Assembly: GCF_019175345.1 (NCBI RefSeq)
Contig: NZ_CP077717.1
Span: 2,389,644 to 2,453,643, forward strand
DNA from: Saccharolobus shibatae B12
GTDB lineage: Archaea; Thermoproteota; Thermoprotei_A; Sulfolobales; Sulfolobaceae
Direction: 5' to 3'
Length of the DNA: 64,000 nt
The notes under the pieces were generated by a model. The model made no database searches and was not told where the DNA came from. It was given only the letters and a program-made list of their open reading frames with translations. Below are positions 58,618-64,000 of this stretch, piece after piece (position 1 is the first letter of the stretch; each line of letters opens with the position of its first letter). A program made the position numbers and the translations under genes.

Positions 58618-59117
58618 GCTGTTTCCTTACGTCAAAAGGTTAGGATATAACATGGTTTTTAGTGAAGATGGTTTGGTTGGTATAAAAAGGGTTACTATAA
58701 AAGCGGAAAATGGGAATCAACTGAAAAAGATGCTTAAGAAGCCTTTTATTGAGAGAGATGTGTTAGTTTTTGTAAAACCCCTTTCAATAGATGCCTTAAA
58801 GTATGCTATTATCAACAAAAGGGTCAATGCTGTGATATTGGCTGATGATAATATGAGGATATTTAAGAAAAGTATGCTAAACCTATTAAGATCTTATGAC
58901 AAATTCGTTGAAATTTCACTTAAATCTTCTAGCGGGTTATTATATAATGCTATAGTGTTTGCATATAAATGGATACCTAACATTATTTTCTCCTCATATG
59001 CAAGTGATTTTAACGAGATCTGGAGTCCAATCTCTAAAATAAGTTATTTGACCGTATTGGGAGCTGATGAAGAGGAAGCTTATAAGTTTGTTATATTAAA
59101 TCCCATAAAGTTGTTGA

Positions 59118-59549
59118 ATGAACTCAATTCAACTAATAATTAACATTATATTAATATTATGGCTTCTCATATTAACTGTATTATATCTCAGAAAAAAAAG
59201 CTTAAACATTAATATTGTGAAAAATAAGAAAATAGTAAGAGCTAAAAGATATATAGTATTTTACGTTATTGCAGAATCCAAAGTAAAAGGTGATGATTTA
59301 GAGAGGGTTGTTCGTAACTCCTTGAAGGATCTATTAGGTAATTTATGGCTTAATATCGCAAATCCTAAAGTTGTTACATATAGAGAGGATACTCAAGAAG
59401 GGATTATATCTACTAATAGGATAGGCTATAAGGCTGTTTTAGCTAGTTTACCTTTTGCTAAGGAAATTAATGGTAACAAAATACTTATAGTTCCAAGAAG
59501 AACAACCGGAAGCTTAAAAAAGGCTAAAAAACTAATCGGATTAAAGTGA
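59118..59549 (+). CDS. rnp2: RNase P protein component 2 (Pop5 homologue) with N-terminal hydrophobic segment
   Basis: A 143-residue protein whose residues 40-143 are the Pop5-type RNase P subunit ([45 protein letters not shown]). Residues 3-26 ([24 protein letters not shown]) would form a membrane-spanning helix if translated from the ATG at 59118. The family is usually soluble and shorter. Later standard starts inside the core are not obvious. The stop codon lies inside a C/D-box sRNA motif. Confidence 0.88.
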   Translation: MNSIQLIINIILILWLLILTVLYLRKKSLNINIVKNKKIVRAKRYIVFYVIAESKVKGDDLERVVRNSLKDLLGNLWLNIANPKVVTYREDTQEGIISTNRIGYKAVLASLPFAKEINGNKILIVPRRTTGSLKKAKKLIGLK

Positions 59550-59598
59550 TGAAGCCGCTCCAGACTGTATCGATGATGTTCTCTGCGACGAGCTGAAC
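59546..59598 (+). ncRNA. C/D-box guide sRNA candidate
   Basis: C box GTGATGA at 59546-59552 (overlapping the rnp2 stop), D'-like CTGT near 59565, C' box ATGATG at about 59573-59578, D box CTGA at 59593-59596. The D guide would be about TTCTCTGCGACGAG (59579-59592), and the D' guide about GAAGCCGCTCCAGA. Total about 53 bases, the usual archaeal size. Targets unknown. Confidence 0.65.
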
Positions 59599-59647
59599 GA
59601 TATTTTTAAAATTAGGGATTACTCAGTATTTCATGAGTGAATAGTAT

Positions 59648-60373
59648 ATGGCGTTCGGACCAGCCGCTATGGGATATGATAGGGCAATAACCATATTCTC
59701 GCCCGACGGATCACTATATCAAGTAGACTATGCATTTGAAGCTGTAAAAAAGGGATGGACAGCAATAGGTATTAAATCAAAATCTGGTGTTGTTATTGCA
59801 AGCGAGAAAAGAAAAGCCCAATCATTATTAGATGTAGATAGTATAGAGAAAGTATTTTTAATCGACGATCATGTAGGGTGCAGTTTTGCTGGGCTAGCCT
59901 CTGATGGTAGAGTTTTAATAGACTATGCGAGAAATATAGCATTACAACATAGGTTAATATATGATGAACCAGTTAGTATTGATTATCTAACAAAATCAGT
60001 TGCTGATGTTAAGCAAATGTACACACAACATGGAGGAGTTAGACCATTTGGTGTTGCACTAGTAATTGCAGGAATAGACAAATCAGTTCCTAAACTATAT
60101 ATGACTGAACCTAGTGGGCAATATATGCCATATCAAGCTGTTGCAATAGGACAAGGTTATTATACAGCTACTGAGTTTTTAGAGAAGAATTACAAGGAGG
60201 ACTTGACTATAGAAGATACTATACTCCTAGCCTTAAAGGCCTTATCGGCTACTCTTAAGCCTAATGAAAAGTTAACTCCAAATACTGTGGAAATAGGATA
60301 CGCCTCAACCCAAACTGGGCTATTTCTAAAAATGACCACTGAAGATAAGAATATGTATTTACAGAAGTTATAA
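59648..60373 (+). CDS. psmA: proteasome alpha subunit
   Basis: A 241-residue outer-ring subunit of the 20S proteasome. It begins [20 protein letters not shown] followed by [19 protein letters not shown], the alpha-type N-terminal helix that gates the chamber. It lacks an N-terminal Thr active site. Promoter-like ATATTTTTAAA at about 59600 would start transcription around 59625-59630. Head of the exosome supercluster psmA, SBDS, rrp4, rrp41, rrp42, L37Ae. Confidence 0.97.
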   Translation: MAFGPAAMGYDRAITIFSPDGSLYQVDYAFEAVKKGWTAIGIKSKSGVVIASEKRKAQSLLDVDSIEKVFLIDDHVGCSFAGLASDGRVLIDYARNIALQHRLIYDEPVSIDYLTKSVADVKQMYTQHGGVRPFGVALVIAGIDKSVPKLYMTEPSGQYMPYQAVAIGQGYYTATEFLEKNYKEDLTIEDTILLALKALSATLKPNEKLTPNTVEIGYASTQTGLFLKMTTEDKNMYLQKL

Positions 60374-60390
60374 TAAGGTGGATTTTTTTT

Positions 60391-61092
60391 ATGACGAAGG
60401 AGCGTGATTATGTAGTAGTTAAATATGAATCACATGGAGAGAGGTTTGAGATATTAGCTAAGCCTAAAGAAGCATTAGCTTTTAGAAGTGGGAAGAGCAT
60501 AAGCCTTGCTGATGTAGTAGTTTCTGACACTATTTATAAGGACGTGAAGAAAGGTTTGAAAGCATCTCCAGCATCACTCAAAAAAGTTTTTGGTACTACT
60601 GATTTCGAGACAATTGTAAAAGAAATTTTACTTAAAGGTGAATTACCGGTAACTGCAGAACAAAGGAAAGAGATGTTAGAAACTAAGAGAAAGCAAATAA
60701 TTGATTTTATTCATAGAAACGCCGTTGATCCTAAAACTAATTTACCAATTCCGCCAACTAGATTAGAGATGGCAATGGAACAAGCTAGAATACAAATCGA
60801 TTTAAACAAAGACGTGGAGGCACAAGCTATGCAAATAGTAAAGGAGATTTCTAAGATAATTCCAATTAAAATAGCGAGAGCTCTGCTTAGTATTAAAGTA
60901 CCATCAGAATATAGCTCTAAGGTTAGATCACAATTACATAACTTAGGGGAGGTAAAAAAAGCCAATTGGTTAGAAGATGGTACATTATTAGCTGAATTGG
61001 AAATACCAGCGGGTGCACAGCAAGACGTTATAGATAAGTTAAATAATCTGACAAAAGGAGAAGTTGAAGTTAAAGTATTGCAAGTGAGATAG
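60391..61092 (+). CDS. SBDS ribosome maturation protein
   Basis: A 233-residue SBDS homologue with three domains: FYSH-like N-terminal region ([19 protein letters not shown]), helical middle ([35 protein letters not shown]; the DPKTNLP-type motif is diagnostic) and a C-terminal ferredoxin-like domain. Helps release anti-association factor aIF6 from the large ribosomal subunit. Located between psmA and the exosome genes as in most archaea. It ends 2 bases before rrp4. Confidence 0.95.
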   Translation: MTKERDYVVVKYESHGERFEILAKPKEALAFRSGKSISLADVVVSDTIYKDVKKGLKASPASLKKVFGTTDFETIVKEILLKGELPVTAEQRKEMLETKRKQIIDFIHRNAVDPKTNLPIPPTRLEMAMEQARIQIDLNKDVEAQAMQIVKEISKIIPIKIARALLSIKVPSEYSSKVRSQLHNLGEVKKANWLEDGTLLAELEIPAGAQQDVIDKLNNLTKGEVEVKVLQVR

Positions 61093-61094
61093 AA

Positions 61095-61838
61095 ATGAGT
61101 CAGTCCCAGAAAATTGTTTTACAGCCAAGATCAATAGTAGTGCCTGGCGAGTTATTAGCTGAAGGCGAGTTCCAGATTCCTTGGTCTCCTTATATATTAA
61201 AGGTTAATAGTAAATATTACTCTACAGTTGTTGGACTTTTTGATGTAAAAGATACTCAGTTTGAAGTGATTCCTTTGGAAGGGTCGTTTTACTATCCTAA
61301 GGTCAATGATGTGGTAATAGGTTTAGTAGAGGACGTTGAAATCTATGGTTGGGTGGTTGACATAAAAGCGCCTTATAAGGCATATTTACCAGCCTCAAAT
61401 CTTTTAGGAAGATCCGTTAATGTTGGAGAGGATTTAAGGAGGTATTTAGATGTAGGTGACTACGTTATAGCTAGAATTGAAAATTTTGATAGATCAATAG
61501 ATCCCGTTTTATCAGTTAAGGGCAAGGATCTAGGTCGTGTAAATAATGGTATAGTCATTGATATAATGCCAGTTAAAGTTCCGCGTGTTATAGGTAAGAA
61601 TAAAAGTATGCATGAGACTTTGACCTCAAAAAGTGGATGCAGCATGTTTGTTGCCAATAATGGTAGAATATGGGCTACTTGTCCTTCCCGTTTTTCTGAA
61701 GAAATTTTAATCGAGGCCATTAGGAAGATTGAAAATGAGTCACATATAAAAGGATTGACAGATAGAATAAAACAATTCATTGAGGAAAAATTAGGTGAGA
61801 GAAATGCTTCAAGTGGAGAGACCAAAACTAATCCTTGA
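61095..61838 (+). CDS. rrp4: exosome subunit Rrp4
   Basis: RNA-binding cap subunit of the archaeal exosome, 247 residues. Order: N-terminal NTD ([11 protein letters not shown]), S1 domain ([23 protein letters not shown]) and KH domain ([18 protein letters not shown]; the G-x-N-G loop is typical). It recruits substrates to the Rrp41-Rrp42 ring. The end overlaps rrp41 by 44 bases. Confidence 0.97.
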   Translation: MSQSQKIVLQPRSIVVPGELLAEGEFQIPWSPYILKVNSKYYSTVVGLFDVKDTQFEVIPLEGSFYYPKVNDVVIGLVEDVEIYGWVVDIKAPYKAYLPASNLLGRSVNVGEDLRRYLDVGDYVIARIENFDRSIDPVLSVKGKDLGRVNNGIVIDIMPVKVPRVIGKNKSMHETLTSKSGCSMFVANNGRIWATCPSRFSEEILIEAIRKIENESHIKGLTDRIKQFIEEKLGERNASSGETKTNP

Positions 61839-62541
61839 AGATGGAAAGCGAATAGATGGTAGAAAGCCAGATGAATTAAGGAGTATAAAGATAGAATTGG
61901 GAGTTCTCAAAAACGCTGATGGTTCAGCGATTTTTGAGATGGGAAATACAAAGGCTATAGCAGCGGTTTACGGTCCAAAAGAAATGCATCCAAGACATTT
62001 ATCTCTTCCGGATAGGGCAGTATTAAGAGTTAGATATCATATGACACCATTCTCTACAGACGAGCGAAAGAATCCCGCACCTAGTAGAAGAGAGATTGAG
62101 CTTTCTAAGGTTATAAGAGAAGCTTTAGAATCAGCTGTTTTAGTGGAATTGTTTCCAAGAACTGCCATAGATGTTTTTACTGAAATATTACAAGCAGACG
62201 CGGGATCCAGATTAGTTTCATTGATGGCTGCGTCTTTGGCGTTAGCTGATGCTGGAATTCCTATGAGAGATTTAATAGCTGGGGTAGCCGTAGGAAAGGC
62301 TGATGGAGTAATAGTTCTAGATTTAAATGAACCCGAGGATATGTGGGGAGAGGCTGATATGCCGGTTGCAATGATGCCATCTTTAAACCAAGTAACGTTA
62401 TTTCAGTTAAATGGTAATATGACTCCGGAGGAATTTAGACAGGCTTTTGATTTAGCAGTTAAGGGTATAAATATAATATATAATTTAGAGAGGGAGGCTC
62501 TAAAAAGTAAGTATGTAGAGTTTAAAGAAGAGGGTGTATAG
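61795..62541 (+). CDS. rrp41: exosome catalytic subunit Rrp41
   Basis: Phosphorolytic 3'-5' exoribonuclease of the RNase PH family, 248 residues. RNA and phosphate contacts: [16 protein letters not shown] (Arg-Arg) and the catalytic Asp region [15 protein letters not shown]. Starts at GTG 61795 inside rrp4 ([12 protein letters not shown]), as in the S. solfataricus protein; an ATG three codons later is an alternative. Forms a hexamer with Rrp42. Two bases separate it from rrp42. Confidence 0.97.
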   Translation: MREMLQVERPKLILEDGKRIDGRKPDELRSIKIELGVLKNADGSAIFEMGNTKAIAAVYGPKEMHPRHLSLPDRAVLRVRYHMTPFSTDERKNPAPSRREIELSKVIREALESAVLVELFPRTAIDVFTEILQADAGSRLVSLMAASLALADAGIPMRDLIAGVAVGKADGVIVLDLNEPEDMWGEADMPVAMMPSLNQVTLFQLNGNMTPEEFRQAFDLAVKGINIIYNLEREALKSKYVEFKEEGV

Positions 62542-62543
62542 AA

Positions 62544-63371
62544 TTGTCTTCAACTCCGTCGAATCAAAATATTATACCTATAATCAAGAAGGAAAGTATA
62601 GTAAGTCTTTTTGAGAAAGGCATTAGGCAAGACGGAAGGAAATTAACGGATTATAGACCTCTTTCTATAACCTTGGATTACGCAAAAAAGGCTGATGGTT
62701 CTGCGTTAGTTAAGTTAGGCACGACAATGGTATTAGCTGGGACAAAACTTGAAATAGATAAACCTTACGAAGATACGCCTAATCAAGGAAACCTCATTGT
62801 GAATGTTGAACTCCTACCTTTAGCCTATGAGACCTTTGAACCTGGGCCTCCAGATGAGAATGCTATTGAATTAGCTAGAGTAGTGGATAGAAGCTTAAGG
62901 GATTCTAAAGCTCTAGATCTAACTAAACTTGTAATAGAACCCGGTAAAAGTGTATGGACAGTATGGCTTGATGTTTATGTATTAGATTATGGTGGGAATG
63001 TATTGGACGCATGTATGTTGGCCTCAGTCGCAGCATTGTATAATACTAAAGTGTATAAGGTAGAACAAGATTCTAATGGGTTTAGAATCAATAAAAATGA
63101 AGTTGTTGGTAAATTACCATTGAATCATCCAGTAGTTACAGTGTCTATAGCAAAAGTTGACAAATATTTAATAGTTGATCCAGATTTGGATGAAGAGTCA
63201 ATAATGGACACTAAGGTTTCCTTTTCCTATACGCCAGATCTAAAAATAGTGGGGATTCAAAAGAGTGGAAAGGGTAGTATGTCATTACAAGATATTGATC
63301 AGGCTGAGAATACAGCAAGATTAGTAGCTGTCAAGCTTTTAGAAGAACTTAAAAAGCAGTTAGGAATTTAA
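62544..63371 (+). CDS. rrp42: exosome subunit Rrp42
   Basis: Non-catalytic RNase PH-fold partner of Rrp41, 275 residues: SLFEKGIRQDGRKLTDYRPL at the N-terminus, GSALVKLGTTMVLAGTKLEI and DENAIELARVVDRSLRDS. It lacks the catalytic Asp motif of Rrp41 and supports RNA binding in the ring. TTG start at 62544. Ends 15 bases before the L37Ae ATG. Confidence 0.96.
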   Translation: MSSTPSNQNIIPIIKKESIVSLFEKGIRQDGRKLTDYRPLSITLDYAKKADGSALVKLGTTMVLAGTKLEIDKPYEDTPNQGNLIVNVELLPLAYETFEPGPPDENAIELARVVDRSLRDSKALDLTKLVIEPGKSVWTVWLDVYVLDYGGNVLDACMLASVAALYNTKVYKVEQDSNGFRINKNEVVGKLPLNHPVVTVSIAKVDKYLIVDPDLDEESIMDTKVSFSYTPDLKIVGIQKSGKGSMSLQDIDQAENTARLVAVKLLEELKKQLGI

Positions 63372-63386
63372 TTATAGGTGGCAATT

Positions 63387-63599
63387 ATGGGGAAAGTCAC
63401 GGGAATTGCTGGAAGATACGGGGCTAGATATGGATCTACTTTAAGAAAAAAGTGGAAAGAAATAATGGAAAAGAGGTATGATGACCATCAATGTCCCTAT
63501 TGCAAGACCACTGGTAAGGTTATCAGATTGGCTTCTGGAATATGGTACTGTAAGAAATGTAATTCTAAGTGGGCCGGTCTTGCATATACACCGTACTAG
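63387..63599 (+). CDS. rpl37ae: ribosomal protein L37Ae
   Basis: A 70-residue zinc-ribbon ribosomal protein: MGKVTGIAGRYGARYGSTLR, then CPYCKTTG and CKKCNSKWAG. ATG at 63387 matches the family N-terminus; a GTG at 63378 would add three residues. It follows rrp42 in the archaeal exosome supercluster and overlaps the Brix gene start. Confidence 0.96.
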   Translation: MGKVTGIAGRYGARYGSTLRKKWKEIMEKRYDDHQCPYCKTTGKVIRLASGIWYCKKCNSKWAGLAYTPY

Positions 63600-64000
63600 A
63601 ATAGTTATAACTTCATCTAGAGATCCTAGTATTAGAACAAGAAATTTTTTAAATATTTTAACTTCTCTGTTACCAGACTCAGTTAAAATTACACGGGGTA
63701 AAAAAAGTAAGAAAGAGATATTTGAAAGGGCTATTAATTTAGGAGCAATATATTTATTGTTCGTATTAGCTAAGAATGGTAATCCGTTGAGAATAATTGT
63801 TTATGATTTAGAAACTTTTTCTATAAAATATTTTTTTAAATTACACGGTTTATCACTACCTTCTGACTATAATATCCCATTATATCAGATAAAAAGGCAT
63901 AATAGTGTATGCACAGAACTAAATGGGTGTGATTTTCTAAGAGATTTTCTAGTCGATATGAATATCTACAACTTGTCAAATAATTGCGATGTTATTGTGA
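63580..64000 (+). CDS. Brix-domain ribosome biogenesis protein, N-terminal part
   Basis: Open to the right edge, 140 codons visible from a TTG at 63580 inside the end of rpl37ae. The sequence RIVITSSRDPSIRTRNFLNIL is the typical start of an archaeal Brix/Imp4-like protein (sites for rRNA binding in ribosome assembly), followed by TRGKKSKKEIFERAINLGA and NPLRIIVYDLE. It is truncated by the window end. Brix genes usually follow L37Ae in this cluster. Confidence 0.85.
   Translation, partial: MHIHRTRIVITSSRDPSIRTRNFLNILTSLLPDSVKITRGKKSKKEIFERAINLGAIYLLFVLAKNGNPLRIIVYDLETFSIKYFFKLHGLSLPSDYNIPLYQIKRHNSVCTELNGCDFLRDFLVDMNIYNLSNNCDVIV

Overview
The window is chromosomal DNA from a hyperthermoacidophilic crenarchaeon of the Sulfolobus/Saccharolobus group, most like S. 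islandicus or S. solfataricus. Evidence: AT-rich sequence; GTG and TTG starts and likely leaderless transcripts; intron-containing tRNAs; and a crenarchaeal gene set (WhiP, GINS23-MCM, two-subunit RFC, Cdc6/Orc1, FttA, thermosome alpha, CarS, G1P dehydrogenase, acryloyl-CoA reductase). Identifications rest on recognising motifs by eye; no database search was run.

Layout. 1-5.9 kb: aspartokinase end, asd, a PHP protein, NreA repair protein, ornithine carbamoyltransferase and an NAD-kinase-like gene. 5.9-14 kb: whiP and the probable origin oriC3, unknown zinc-binding or Cys-rich proteins, a degenerate Ctu1/TtuA-like protein, thermosome alpha and argS. 14.0-15.3 kb: a complete IS256-type element with an 8-bp target duplication and higher GC than its surroundings. 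15.4-23.5 kb: an integrated plasmid of about 8 kb at tRNA-Arg(TCG). It carries an uninterrupted tyrosine recombinase, a pRN1-type primase-polymerase/SF3 helicase, three small unknown or regulatory genes and long non-coding stretches full of palindromes, repeats and G-runs. 23.8-38.1 kb: tmk, a Clp1-like kinase, a RadA paralogue, carS, then a replication island (mcm, gins23, orc1-2, rfcL, rfcS), moaC, the proteasome beta subunit and an amidase. 38.2-39.1 kb: an IS6-type element. 39.2-51.2 kb: acryloyl-CoA reductase, fttA, egsA, FKBP, Lsm, speE and ahcY interspersed with eight tRNA genes, four of them with introns, plus an unexplained two-gene module between two tRNA-Leu genes. 51.2-64 kb: translation and RNA-processing genes (L21e, Rpo4, KsgA, HemK/Mtq2, TrmJ, S3Ae, L15e, RNase P subunits, psmA, SBDS, exosome Rrp4-Rrp41-Rrp42, L37Ae, a Brix protein), the classical archaeal exosome/proteasome supercluster, plus a C/D-box sRNA candidate.

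How the genes work together. The region combines replication initiation (WhiP/oriC3), helicase and clamp loading (MCM, GINS, RFC), checkpoint-like regulation (Orc1-2), protein quality control (thermosome, both proteasome subunit types) and RNA maturation and decay (exosome, RNase P, SBDS, FttA). Mobile DNA sits at tRNA-Arg and in intergenic gaps and has not disrupted a core gene. The least explained parts are the plasmid's non-coding regions, the 49.4-51.0 kb module, the Ctu1-like protein without a PP-loop motif, and ksgA without a standard start codon.
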